From: Sphingobacterium sp. PCS056
GTDB taxonomy: Bacteria; Bacteroidota; Bacteroidia; Sphingobacteriales; Sphingobacteriaceae
Assembly: GCF_023273895.1 (NCBI RefSeq)
Contig: NZ_CP096883.1
Span: 4,774,001-4,838,000 of the forward strand
DNA length: 64,000 bases
Direction: 5' to 3'
Shown: positions 46,669-55,148 of the stretch, piece after piece
Position numbering within the stretch: position 1 is the first letter of the stretch
Layout: every line of letters starts with the position of its first letter
Program-made: the position numbers and the translations under genes
Notes under the pieces: model-generated
The model's input: only the letters and a program-made list of their open reading frames with translations
The model's database searches: none
Told to the model about the DNA's origin: nothing

Positions 46669-47232
46669 ATGAGAATATTTTTAGTTGCAATATCCTCTTT
46701 AGCTCTTATTGGATGTAAAGAGGTAGGAAGTAATGAAGAAATTCTGAAGAGGGATAATATTTATTTATTGGATTCTATCGTAACAGACCAAGATTATGAT
46801 GTTAACAAGGATGGTATTTCAGAGAATTTAATAAAAGAAATACCAGAATTAAAGGGATCAGTTGTACAAATAAAAGATATAGATGACATTACTTATATAA
46901 ATATTTTATGGGCAGAACCCATTATTGACAATAAATTATTAATTCATACTATTGAGGAATCTTATGAAAAGAAATATGACATAAGCACTTATAATATCGT
47001 GCAAAACCAGTTTTATGGAGATCTAGTTAATAAGAATAAAGAGAAACTAATAAATCTAACGCAAAGATTATCTGGTGATAATCATGTTTATACTTATTCA
47101 AAACCTACAAGTATAAATCTTGAAAACAATGAGAAGCAGCTAGTAATTGTATCAAATCAAAAATTCATAGTGAATAATCAAATAGTTTTTCCAATGGTTA
47201 AATCATATTACACTATTAAAAGTTCTAAATAA
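46669..47232 (+). CDS. Hypothetical lipoprotein with a Ca-loop-like motif
   Basis: A 187-aa lipoprotein (lipobox LALIGC) with markedly AT-rich codon use compared with its surroundings, a sign of possible transfer. The segment DYDVNKDGISENLI resembles an EF-hand or dockerin-type calcium loop (D-x-N-x-D-G-x-x-x), here followed directly by helix. The remainder alternates strand and helix with no family I recognise. It stands alone and ends with its own terminator, downstream of the 11-bp array. Confidence 0.65.
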   Translation: MRIFLVAISSLALIGCKEVGSNEEILKRDNIYLLDSIVTDQDYDVNKDGISENLIKEIPELKGSVVQIKDIDDITYINILWAEPIIDNKLLIHTIEESYEKKYDISTYNIVQNQFYGDLVNKNKEKLINLTQRLSGDNHVYTYSKPTSINLENNEKQLVIVSNQKFIVNNQIVFPMVKSYYTIKSSK

Positions 47233-47293
47233 TTAAGATATTACTACTTAAAGTTTTTTTGTTTTCTAACCTAACACTAAAGCTGCATATGCC

Positions 47294-47336
47294 ATGCTCC
47301 CAAGAAGTTATAAATTTTTTGGGAGCATTTTTATTT
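47294..47336 (+). terminator. Rho-independent terminator
   Basis: Stem ATGCTCCCAA (47294-47303) with TTGGGAGCAT (47319-47328), followed by a T-rich run, 61 bp after the lipoprotein stop. The next 370 bp are AT-rich with no gene seen. Confidence 0.85.
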
Positions 47337-47710
47337 AATCTTAAAATTTTTACGACTAAAAATTAATATTTTATGAATCAGTAGCTCGATGCCTTCGTTT
47401 TGAATTGCTACTTAAAATTAGAGATTCTCTTATCTTACCAATCATTATATTGACCTATATTTTGAATTTAATTTATACATGATTTCACATACGTAACAAT
47501 TCAGAAAGTTCAAATAAATTAAAAAAGGACAAGTTTTCTATCAAGGATAAATAGACATCCACAGATAAAATTACATTACATCATATAATATAAGGAAGTT
47601 GATCGTTTTCAGAACCTATATTTGATTACATACAATAACCCAGAAAATATTTGTCCTTTGATTTTAAAAACATGAGTTTCCTACTTATCCTGTCAGATAG
47701 AACAGGAAAT

Positions 47711-47736
47711 AGAAAAGCCACATCTCACGACGTGGC
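47711..47736 (-). terminator. Minus-strand terminator of the NTF2-like gene
   Basis: Stem GCCAC (47717-47721) with GTGGC (47732-47736), followed on the minus strand by CTTTTCT. It is a modest hairpin 31 bp beyond the gene. Confidence 0.55.
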
Positions 47737-47766
47737 CCTTACTAAACATATGAATTAAACAGTAAA

Positions 47767-48216
47767 TTATTGATAAGAGTTAATGGATTGAGATACTTTC
47801 CAGTTACCACCGTCATTGACCAAAGTAACTAAATCGATCTTGGTAAAACCTTCAAACTGCAGGATTACTTTTGCAATCATATAGTCACTTGACTGCTCAA
47901 CGATGGTGGTGCTTGTTTTACAGTTCAAATGCTCACCTTTTTGTTTTTTCAGTAATGAAATAACTTCTCCCCGGCTGTTGGTTTTATCTGTTGCTGCCTG
48001 TACTTTTTGACTGAAACCGGATGCGAACAACTGCTCTACTCCTGCGGACTCTCCTTCGGTCATCACGGCTACATAATGGTCAATGGCGAGATCTGCTGTG
48101 GATAAGTTGATAGCTGCTTTCTTAGAGTGGTCGCCTACTGGTTTTGCTGCCGCCATAGTGAACGTAGATACTGCGATCAAGGCTGCTGCTGCGAATGTTT
48201 TTGCTAAAGTTTTCAT
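47767..48216 (-). CDS. Exported NTF2-like (SnoaL-fold) protein
   Basis: A 149-aa secreted or periplasmic protein with a clear signal peptide (AAAALIAVSTFTMAAAKP). The mature part has the NTF2-like order: first helix (DLAIDHYVAVMTEGESAGVEQLF), strand-turn (SGFSQKVQ), then long strands (YMIAKVILQFEGFTKIDLVTLVNDGGNWKVSQSI) ending in the typical W-K-V strand. Common in this phylum as a small abundant exported protein of unknown ligand. A TACTTTTG box on the minus strand lies 46 bp upstream of the start. Confidence 0.78.
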   Translation of the reverse strand: MKTLAKTFAAAALIAVSTFTMAAAKPVGDHSKKAAINLSTADLAIDHYVAVMTEGESAGVEQLFASGFSQKVQAATDKTNSRGEVISLLKKQKGEHLNCKTSTTIVEQSSDYMIAKVILQFEGFTKIDLVTLVNDGGNWKVSQSINSYQ

Positions 48217-48261
48217 ATTGTCTTTATGTTATATTGTTAGTTTTTTATTTAGTTGTTGATT

Positions 48262-48269
48262 CAAAAGTA
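48262..48269 (-). promoter_or_regulatory. -7 box (TACTTTTG) for the NTF2-like gene
   Basis: An exact TAnnTTTG match read on the minus strand, 46 bp upstream of the start codon. A correctly spaced -33 TTG was not found. The remaining ~520 bp up to 48790 are AT-rich with no gene seen. Confidence 0.4.
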
Positions 48270-48790
48270 GGGTGTAAATCGTCCCTACCCTATGGCAATT
48301 AGATTAAACCAACTAAAAACTCGGTGAATGTTGGAAATAAGTAGGTGAATCATTTTTGGATATTTTTGATTTGAGTATACTAAGCGCCGAGGTCGATTGG
48401 TTAAATATTTTTTGTAAACAAGTCTGCCTAAAAAATGGCTTGTGAAGCTGTATGCTATAGCAAGTTTATTATGATCGAAAGAATTAGAACTGGAGTAGCA
48501 TACTAACCGACAGAAAAGCTATTGATTACAATTTGTGAAAAAGTAAAATTTCTTTTGGAAAAAGATTTTCTGATCGATACATACACAATCTATTATTAGG
48601 CCTTATTTGACATCGAAAATTAGCGGAAAATCACTCTTTTTATGAGAAATATCTGATAACATAATAGACTTACATTGCCTATAAATATCACTATTTTTTA
48701 ATTATTTAGAAGGCTTATATGTTTTTATTAAAAACTTGATCCTCCTGTTTTTTTTATTTATACTTGTAATAAATAATATTTCTATAACCT

Positions 48791-49429
48791 ATGGATCTTC
48801 AAGAAGTAAAATCATACATAAGAAATTGGAACCAATATTTGCTACAAAAAGGAATTAAGGGATTGGTTAAAAAATTAGAAAAATTTCAATATTTTGAATT
48901 TGATGCGGAGCAGCTTCTGGGGGGTAACTCGGAGTATGTACATGCTTATCTGGGCATTTCTGAAGATCTTAAAGACGTCAAACTCTTTATTATCACGGAT
49001 ACTTTTGATTCAAAGAAGACACTACCCCATATCGAAAAACATATTTGTGTAGCTAATCCTGTAGTATTTGGAATTTCAGAACAACTGCAGGCAGAAATTA
49101 GCGATAAGAAAGCCATGAAAAGAATAAAAAGATGGCAAAAATCTCCAAAATCATATTTGAAGGGCAGTTTCTCCGAGAAAACCAATGTGGTACGTTGCTT
49201 TACAATTCCAACTGATGATTTACGGACGAAAGTAAATAGAGCTTATTTTGCCATCAAAAAAGCGAAAGATACCCGTCCGTTGGAATATGAGATCGATCTG
49301 ATTATAAGAAATATAGATATGCACAACATGAAGGAATCAAATATATCCTATGATACCATCAGATTGGTTCCGCCATTTCCACCAAGTACTGAAAATTTTT
49401 ACTTGATAGATGAGATATTGAACGACTAA
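48791..49429 (+). CDS. Hypothetical protein
   Basis: A 212-aa soluble protein with no signal peptide or membrane helix. The N-terminus is helical and basic (GIKGLVKKLEKF); the middle alternates strands (HAYLGISEDLKDVKLFIITDTFD) and a Lys/Arg-rich stretch (KKAMKRIKRWQKSPKSYLKG); the C-terminus has YEIDLIIRNIDMH. I do not recognise the family. It lies 9 bp upstream of the membrane protein and sensor kinase on the same strand, so it may belong to that signalling unit or open the downstream effector operon. Confidence 0.7.
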   Translation: MDLQEVKSYIRNWNQYLLQKGIKGLVKKLEKFQYFEFDAEQLLGGNSEYVHAYLGISEDLKDVKLFIITDTFDSKKTLPHIEKHICVANPVVFGISEQLQAEISDKKAMKRIKRWQKSPKSYLKGSFSEKTNVVRCFTIPTDDLRTKVNRAYFAIKKAKDTRPLEYEIDLIIRNIDMHNMKESNISYDTIRLVPPFPPSTENFYLIDEILND

Positions 49430-49438
49430 ATCATTTCA

Positions 49439-50101
49439 ATGTTGATTAAATTATTGGATTGGGGTACATGGCTTGTGCCCCTTCTTCTGAGCTTAATGTG
49501 CTATTCGATAGCCAAATATTACAAAGTATTAAAACCTTACCAGAAGGTAATTTATATCTTCCTACTGATCTCTTTATCTGTAGACCTCCTAAGTCGTTTT
49601 TGGTCCTTCGCCTTTGCACAAAATTTAGAATTTATATCCATCTTTGCGATCATAGAAGTTATCATATTTTATATTTTTTATTATAAAATATTGTCATCTA
49701 CAAACCATCTGCTCGGAAACATTCTCACTATTTTTGCTTTGGCCTATCTCTGTTTAGATATGCTATTATTCCAAACCAATCGTTTAACGGATTATCAAAC
49801 TTATACCCGTAGTGTCAGTTCATTATACATTGTAGTCAGTAGTTTATTATATTATAAAAAAATCTATTCGGAATATACTAGAGATAAGGAATTGCTCCAG
49901 TTAAATGGAATTTTACTGCTGTACTATAGTTTGAATTTTATACTCTACTTGCCTATAAACTATATTATCAACGTCTCTGTAGCGATTAATATTTCATTAT
50001 GGATATTCAAGATTATTTTGTTATTGATATTTTATTTATACCTATGGAAACATCTAATGAATTATGGCAAAAACAAGAAACAATCTCGAATTGGATTTTA
50101 A
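49439..50101 (+). CDS. Multi-pass membrane protein (sensor partner?)
   Basis: A 220-aa protein with about seven hydrophobic helices covering nearly the whole chain (LVPLLLSLMCYSIAKYY, VIYIFLLISLSVDLL and others), short loops and a basic cytoplasmic tail (YGKNKKQSRIGF). No transport or enzyme motif seen. Its last 58 bp overlap the start of the histidine-kinase gene, so the two are made together. A likely role is sensing for a kinase that has only one membrane helix; this is inference. Confidence 0.75.
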   Translation: MLIKLLDWGTWLVPLLLSLMCYSIAKYYKVLKPYQKVIYIFLLISLSVDLLSRFWSFAFAQNLEFISIFAIIEVIIFYIFYYKILSSTNHLLGNILTIFALAYLCLDMLLFQTNRLTDYQTYTRSVSSLYIVVSSLLYYKKIYSEYTRDKELLQLNGILLLYYSLNFILYLPINYIINVSVAINISLWIFKIILLLIFYLYLWKHLMNYGKNKKQSRIGF

Positions 50102-50811
50102 TATCCATCATTTTTATATTCGTCCTGATAGCAATTGTCATCTATATATTTACATTAACAATCCATCAACGTTATAAAAATAAATTAGCACGTCAAAAAG
50201 CCGAACTCCAATATAAAATAGCGCTACATGATGCTACACTGCAAAGTATCGAATCAGAACGAAAGCGATTCGCATCCGAATTACATGATGGTATAATTGG
50301 AAAAATGACGGCCATAAGGTATAGTCTACAAATGAATTTAGCTCCAATAGAAGTTGACAGTCTGTTAGAAGACTGTATTATTGAATCAAGAAGCCTGTCA
50401 CATCAGCTTTACCCACCGCTGCTAAAAGATTCTTCTATAGATCAACTCGTTCAAAGCTGCATACAGCCTTATCAAACAGCTATTGCTATTTCTTATCATT
50501 CGGATATGCGGTCTGAAATCATGCTATCTGAAGAACAAAAATTGCATATCATTCGTATTATACAAGAATTACTGACCAATACGATTAAACATGCTCAAGC
50601 CTCGGTAGTCAATATTAGGATTCGGATTGAGCGAAATATTCTATTGCGGTATACCGATAATGGTCAAGGACTAGTCGTTCAAAATAATCCCGGATTAGGT
50701 CTACAGAGTATTCAGTATAGAATGATGCAACTGAAGGGAACCAGTAAAATTTATACCCAGGGTAAAGGTTTTAAAACATTAATATATATTCCAAGATGCG
50801 TACAAGATTAG
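50044..50811 (+). CDS. NarL-type sensor histidine kinase (HisKA_3)
   Basis: About 255 aa from the ATG at 50044; a longer frame from 49999 lies entirely inside the upstream gene and is unlikely. One transmembrane helix (NWILISIIFIFVLIAIVIYI), then the HisKA_3 phospho-acceptor segment ERKRFASELHDGIIGKM with His in ELHDG, and the ATPase N-box IIQELLTNTIKHAQAS and G-box GLGLQSIQYRM. It has no input domain. Its end overlaps the LuxR-type regulator by 16 bp, making a three-gene signalling unit with the membrane protein. Confidence 0.9.
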   Translation: METSNELWQKQETISNWILISIIFIFVLIAIVIYIFTLTIHQRYKNKLARQKAELQYKIALHDATLQSIESERKRFASELHDGIIGKMTAIRYSLQMNLAPIEVDSLLEDCIIESRSLSHQLYPPLLKDSSIDQLVQSCIQPYQTAIAISYHSDMRSEIMLSEEQKLHIIRIIQELLTNTIKHAQASVVNIRIRIERNILLRYTDNGQGLVVQNNPGLGLQSIQYRMMQLKGTSKIYTQGKGFKTLIYIPRCVQD

Positions 50812-51464
50812 CCATAATAGACGACGATTATTTGTTAATAGAGCTGATGCATAGGTTTCTGCAGGAGCAAGATTTATTTGATGTTACTTTTTCTAACACC
50901 CAAAGTAAAGAAGCTCTAGACTTACTTACTCAAGAGAATATGCGTCCGGATATTCTTTTATTAGATCTTAAAATGCCGGAAATCAATGGGGTAGATATGC
51001 TCAAAATAATAAAGGAAACATATCCGTGTATAACCGTCATTATCATATCATCCCATTACCAAGATAATCACCTCAGCTATATGATCCAACACGGGGTGGC
51101 TGCATTCGTACCCAAAGGAATTTCATTAGCTATTTTACTGCGCGTCATAAAAGGTGTCCGCGAACATGGATTTTATCTTTTGCCCGCTCAAATAGATGTC
51201 CTTCGAAATCAGGTAGCTCATGCCACCACTGCGCCAGACTTTTCAACTCATGGCATGACCGAACGTGAAATAGAAATACTAAAATTGATAGCCCAACAAA
51301 AGACAGCAAAAGAAATTGCTGAAATCTTATTTATCGCTCCTCGCACTGTTGAAGGCCACAAAAACAATCTATTTTCTAAAACGGGAACAAAAAACATAGC
51401 TGGATTAGTCATTTTTGGTATTCAAAAAGGCATGATCAATCTAAACGAAATCAACTTTTACTAA
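50796..51464 (+). CDS. LuxR/NarL-family response regulator
   Basis: A 222-aa regulator. Receiver: acidic pair in IIDDDYLLIE, phospho-acceptor Asp in DILLLDLKMPEINGVDML, switch Ser in VIIISSHYQDN, and Lys in AAFVPKGIS. C-terminal LuxR helix-turn-helix: MTEREIEILKLIAQQKTAKEIAEILFIAPRTVEGHKNNL. It pairs with the kinase whose frame it overlaps. It is followed within 60 bp by a cluster of GGTA/TACC dyads and then the Tle1-like lipase gene, so the effector genes downstream are its most likely targets. Confidence 0.92.
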   Translation: MRTRLAIIDDDYLLIELMHRFLQEQDLFDVTFSNTQSKEALDLLTQENMRPDILLLDLKMPEINGVDMLKIIKETYPCITVIIISSHYQDNHLSYMIQHGVAAFVPKGISLAILLRVIKGVREHGFYLLPAQIDVLRNQVAHATTAPDFSTHGMTEREIEILKLIAQQKTAKEIAEILFIAPRTVEGHKNNLFSKTGTKNIAGLVIFGIQKGMINLNEINFY

Positions 51465-51485
51465 CTCGCAACTCTTTATTATACG

Positions 51486-51548
51486 CCTACCGTACCCACC
51501 TCGAAAAGGTATGGTAGGTAATATTACCTGTCCTAGATTTTAGGTAAT
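51486..51548. promoter_or_regulatory. Clustered GGTA/TACC dyads before the lipase gene
   Basis: Three overlapping dyads: CCTACC-g-TACC (51486-51496) pairs with GGTA-t-GGTAGG (51508-51518); GGTAATATTACC (51517-51528) is a perfect palindrome; ATTACCT (51523-51529) pairs with AGGTAAT (51542-51548). The first and third compete with the second for the same bases. They could terminate the regulator transcript, act as an RNA switch, or be binding sites for a NarL-type protein. Confidence 0.6.
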
Positions 51549-51625
51549 TCCTTCCTAAAACCCTTCAGCTCCGCTCGCTAATTTTGATATACTCAATAAT
51601 CAACTGGATAGATGAGCTGGATGAT

Positions 51626-53008
51626 ATGAACACTTATAAATCTTTAATAAATATGAATACAAAAGAAAATTTTTCGACGATAAAAGTCGGGTTATTTTTT
51701 GACGGTACAGGAAATAACGGATACAATAGCACCGCTATAAATCCAATTGATGAGGGCAGTTATCACGCTTCTCCATCAAACATCTTTCGATTATACAATA
51801 ACTATCGCCATGAAAGTTTTGGCAATACAAACATGTTGGCCGTTTATGTCGAAGGCATTGGCACACTTACCTATCAGGAAGATTCGTACTGGAACCAAGC
51901 AACAGGAGATTGGTCAAGATATTATGGCGGAAGTAGTAAAATTAGTTTTGCACTTGAAGGTATTCATCAAGAACTAACACAATTGTTTAACTATAATACG
52001 TATGAAAAGGAGGTCGTGCTTGAATTTAATATCTTTGGCTTCTCGCGAGGAGCAGCCTTGGCTCGGCACTTTGCCAATCAACTGACCAAAGTCAGATCAG
52101 ATGTTTATAACAAAATAAGTTCTTCATTAAGCAAATCCCAAAAGTCGCTTAAAGGCGTGGTATTGAATTTCATTGGACTGTATGACACGGTAGAGTCCTT
52201 TTTGCAAGGAAAATTTGATACCTCAACATCGGATCTAAACGCCAATTGCGTCTATCACCTCAGGGCGATGCATGAATGTCGTAAAAACTTTCCTTTTACA
52301 TCGATCTTTGATAAAAAGATGAGTGAAAATGCCGACAAAACCGGTGGCGGATTCCTCGTGAATAAAAATTTCTTTGAACTCTATGTACCGGGGTGCCATG
52401 CCGATATCGGTGGTGGTTATTTGAACCATCTCATTGAACAAACGTCAATCACTTGTACATATACCGAAAAAGGTTCTAGAGAAGAAGTTGCCAGTCTACA
52501 AAAGAACAAACTGTGGGAGAAATTGATTGACAACAAAAATATCTCATACTACAATTATCCCACTCCAGGATTTAGCTATGCGATATCAAAACGTACAGAT
52601 GTACAAGCAGAACTACAGTGGGCATATGCATTATTGATGCTCGATACTGCTGTGCAATTTGGCTGTCCTTTTAATAAAGAAGCATTTTTTGAACTATATC
52701 GTTTGCCTGCGGACTTAAGAGACCTTTTTACAGCACTTCAAGAAAAGAATGAATTGCTGATTAATAAAAAAAGTATCCAAGCTTTAAATCAAGATGTAAT
52801 AGACCGTATAACACAACAGTATATCCATATTTCTGCAAATTGGGATTACATCAGTCATTCCCAAATTGGTCCATCAACCGAACCTTTAAAATATACTGCA
52901 AATGATGATTCAGCTGCCCAAAACGAGCTGACAGCTAATCTTCAAGCATCTGCAAGGGTAAACGAACCTGAAAAAAATTGGGTAAGAACAGTTAAGTATC
53001 AAAAATAG
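51626..53008 (+). CDS. Tle1-like (DUF2235) alpha/beta-hydrolase, putative phospholipase
   Basis: Predicted lipase of about 460 aa. DUF2235 hallmarks are complete: GLFFDGTGNN at the N-terminus, nucleophile Ser in FGFSRGAA (GxSxG), Asp in IGLYDTVES, and catalytic His in PGCHADIGGGY. Members include type VI secretion phospholipase effectors (Tle1) and related antibacterial lipases. There is no signal peptide, so export would need a dedicated apparatus, none of which is in the window. The frame opens with TTG at 51584; the ATG at 51626 or 51653 is more likely, and I use the first. It heads a run of three co-directional genes. Confidence 0.85.
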   Translation: MNTYKSLINMNTKENFSTIKVGLFFDGTGNNGYNSTAINPIDEGSYHASPSNIFRLYNNYRHESFGNTNMLAVYVEGIGTLTYQEDSYWNQATGDWSRYYGGSSKISFALEGIHQELTQLFNYNTYEKEVVLEFNIFGFSRGAALARHFANQLTKVRSDVYNKISSSLSKSQKSLKGVVLNFIGLYDTVESFLQGKFDTSTSDLNANCVYHLRAMHECRKNFPFTSIFDKKMSENADKTGGGFLVNKNFFELYVPGCHADIGGGYLNHLIEQTSITCTYTEKGSREEVASLQKNKLWEKLIDNKNISYYNYPTPGFSYAISKRTDVQAELQWAYALLMLDTAVQFGCPFNKEAFFELYRLPADLRDLFTALQEKNELLINKKSIQALNQDVIDRITQQYIHISANWDYISHSQIGPSTEPLKYTANDDSAAQNELTANLQASARVNEPEKNWVRTVKYQK

Positions 53009-53110
53009 AATAGCATACCTTTTTAAACTGATAACCACGCCGTTTTAAAAGGCCGAGGCGTTTAGTAGAGCGTCATTTCATAGATCCATTTAATTTAAAT
53101 CAATTATATT

Positions 53111-54988
53111 ATGAGTGCAAAAAATTCAGATTTGTCAAACCCAAAATATGGGTATGACATGGTAGTCGCGACTACACAAACTTCAGTCAATGCCACCATG
53201 AAGGAGTGGCTATCCAAGTACAGTGGCAAGCCGTTTATTCAGGCTTATATTTATGATCCTTCCGCAAATAACGGAAGTGGTGGGCCCGCCCTGACAAATT
53301 ATGACGAATTAGTAGCCAAACTCGGTTTTGATCCCTTCACAATACCTGAAAACACGCCAATGACAGATCCTCATTTAGTCAAGTTGCTGGAAGAGCGGTT
53401 TATGTTTGCCTTTTACACCGAACTTGGGCTTCCGGATTTCCCGCTAGAAAAGATCCCGCCTATCATCGAATTTAACAAAGAAGGTTCGTATGTGACCTAT
53501 AATATGGTTGCGAAGACGTTCAAAATTGTGGTCATACAGCCCGGACTATATGGTCCTGCGACCTGGATCAATCTCAATCAACAAGATGCAACGGATCCAT
53601 GGGTATTCTCGTTTACGATAGACCTCGACTTGCGCACAGACAATATCAACAATCATTTTAGTAATCTACCAAAAGAGACACAAAAGGAAATTAAAAATCT
53701 GGGGATCGATATGTTCAGCGTACAGCAGCTTTTTCTGGATCTCAATGCTGCAAGCCTTTCTGATAGTGTTACGATCAAAGGACTTGATAAAAATAGTGTA
53801 GCTTTTGTATACCTCAACCAGATATTCATCAACACCTACGTCGCTCAGATCAGTAAAGATGGTGGCATCATGCTCGGGTATAGCGTGGTATCAAAAGAAG
53901 AATTCCCTAAAAATGTATCCATCATCCCTACTGATATGAATTTTATGATCTCTTCCTATAAAGATTCGTCGGGTAAAGCTACTCCTGATTACAATGGGTA
54001 TACGCTGAACTATCTCATCATGTCAAAAGGAAGACCATTGCCAGCGCCTGTACAGTTTAGCTGGAACTGGGTAGAAAAAGATCAGGTATCTCAGTATGCC
54101 GGTGTCATGGCGGTGAATAGAAATACCTTTATCACTTACCTACACCATTTGCTGTCGCAGGGGCTTGGTACCATTGCGAGGAAGCCTACCACCTATTTCC
54201 ACATTAACTGTATAGAATGTGGTATACGCTGGGGCTATGACGCGGAAGAAACTCCTCAAACTTATAATATCGTGAACCAGAATGGAGCGCATGTACTGAC
54301 CTATTCCTATAATAAAAGAGCATTTGACGATGATAGTCAATATTGTGGAATTTACGGGACTTGGGGAAATTTTGAAGCGAAATATAATGTACAATCTGAT
54401 GTGTACTTGGAGGGCACAAGCATTCGTATTGAAACCACCACAACGATGTGGATGCACATCAATGTCTGCGGCGGTGTGACGGAAGGTAATTTTGCGAAAA
54501 AGTCATCTACAACACTCTATACGCTTGGTGTTGATGCCTACGGTCGCATTACCGTATCAACGAATGGACCCAAAATCACCGATCATTCCGATTCTGTAGA
54601 TCCGAGCTGGTGGACTAAATTTTTGACTTTAGGTGCTATAAATGACATGGTTGACACAGTGAAAAACTCCGTTAAAGGATGGCTTGAGGGTTTCCTTGCA
54701 GCAGATGCGGACAGAATTCAACAGATGCTCAACAGTTCGAGCGGCTGGACATTCCCGGGCGCAAGAACATACGCATTTATGAACGCTCAGTTCTCTGAAC
54801 ATCAAGATCTTGTAACCAACGTTTTGTACATTTCTCCTAAAACCGACCGTAAAGTGATCGCTCAAATGCTTGCCTTAGTAAAAAGTGAACCTGAGATCCT
54901 TCTTGAACGCGCCGATAGCCTAGAAAAATTATTGGTTCGTAAAATACCGCAATTGTCTGCACTCATTGCAGAAATGGAACATAACTAG
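53111..54988 (+). CDS. Uncharacterised protein with P47/TULIP-like N-terminus
   Basis: A 625-aa protein with no signal peptide and no clear membrane helix. The opening YGYDMVVATTQTSVNATMKE fits the pattern YG[WY]D-x-V...[ST]-x-x-V-N-x-x-[LM]-K-E at the start of clostridial P47-type proteins, which have the lipid-binding TULIP fold and accompany toxin genes. Further on come long strand-rich stretches (WINLNQQDATDPWVFSFTID, SVTIKGLDKNSVAFVYLNQI), again TULIP-like, then aromatic NCIECGIRWGYD and a helical C-terminus (LLERADSLEKLLVRKIPQL). The relationship is a motif-level inference. It lies 102 bp after the Tle1-like lipase and 160 bp before the 1183-aa protein, all on the same strand. Confidence 0.6.
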   Translation: MSAKNSDLSNPKYGYDMVVATTQTSVNATMKEWLSKYSGKPFIQAYIYDPSANNGSGGPALTNYDELVAKLGFDPFTIPENTPMTDPHLVKLLEERFMFAFYTELGLPDFPLEKIPPIIEFNKEGSYVTYNMVAKTFKIVVIQPGLYGPATWINLNQQDATDPWVFSFTIDLDLRTDNINNHFSNLPKETQKEIKNLGIDMFSVQQLFLDLNAASLSDSVTIKGLDKNSVAFVYLNQIFINTYVAQISKDGGIMLGYSVVSKEEFPKNVSIIPTDMNFMISSYKDSSGKATPDYNGYTLNYLIMSKGRPLPAPVQFSWNWVEKDQVSQYAGVMAVNRNTFITYLHHLLSQGLGTIARKPTTYFHINCIECGIRWGYDAEETPQTYNIVNQNGAHVLTYSYNKRAFDDDSQYCGIYGTWGNFEAKYNVQSDVYLEGTSIRIETTTTMWMHINVCGGVTEGNFAKKSSTTLYTLGVDAYGRITVSTNGPKITDHSDSVDPSWWTKFLTLGAINDMVDTVKNSVKGWLEGFLAADADRIQQMLNSSSGWTFPGARTYAFMNAQFSEHQDLVTNVLYISPKTDRKVIAQMLALVKSEPEILLERADSLEKLLVRKIPQLSALIAEMEHN

Positions 54989-55148
54989 GCTTCATACCTA
55001 GACTATAAACAACATTAAAAAGAAGTAATAATTTAAATGGCTTTGACAATTCTATTACCATTGGTCCATATACGCCATTGATTTACGACAACATTCTTAA
55101 TGATTGCAAAACAAGATTTTAAACAAGATTAATCTAAAAATTAATGCT

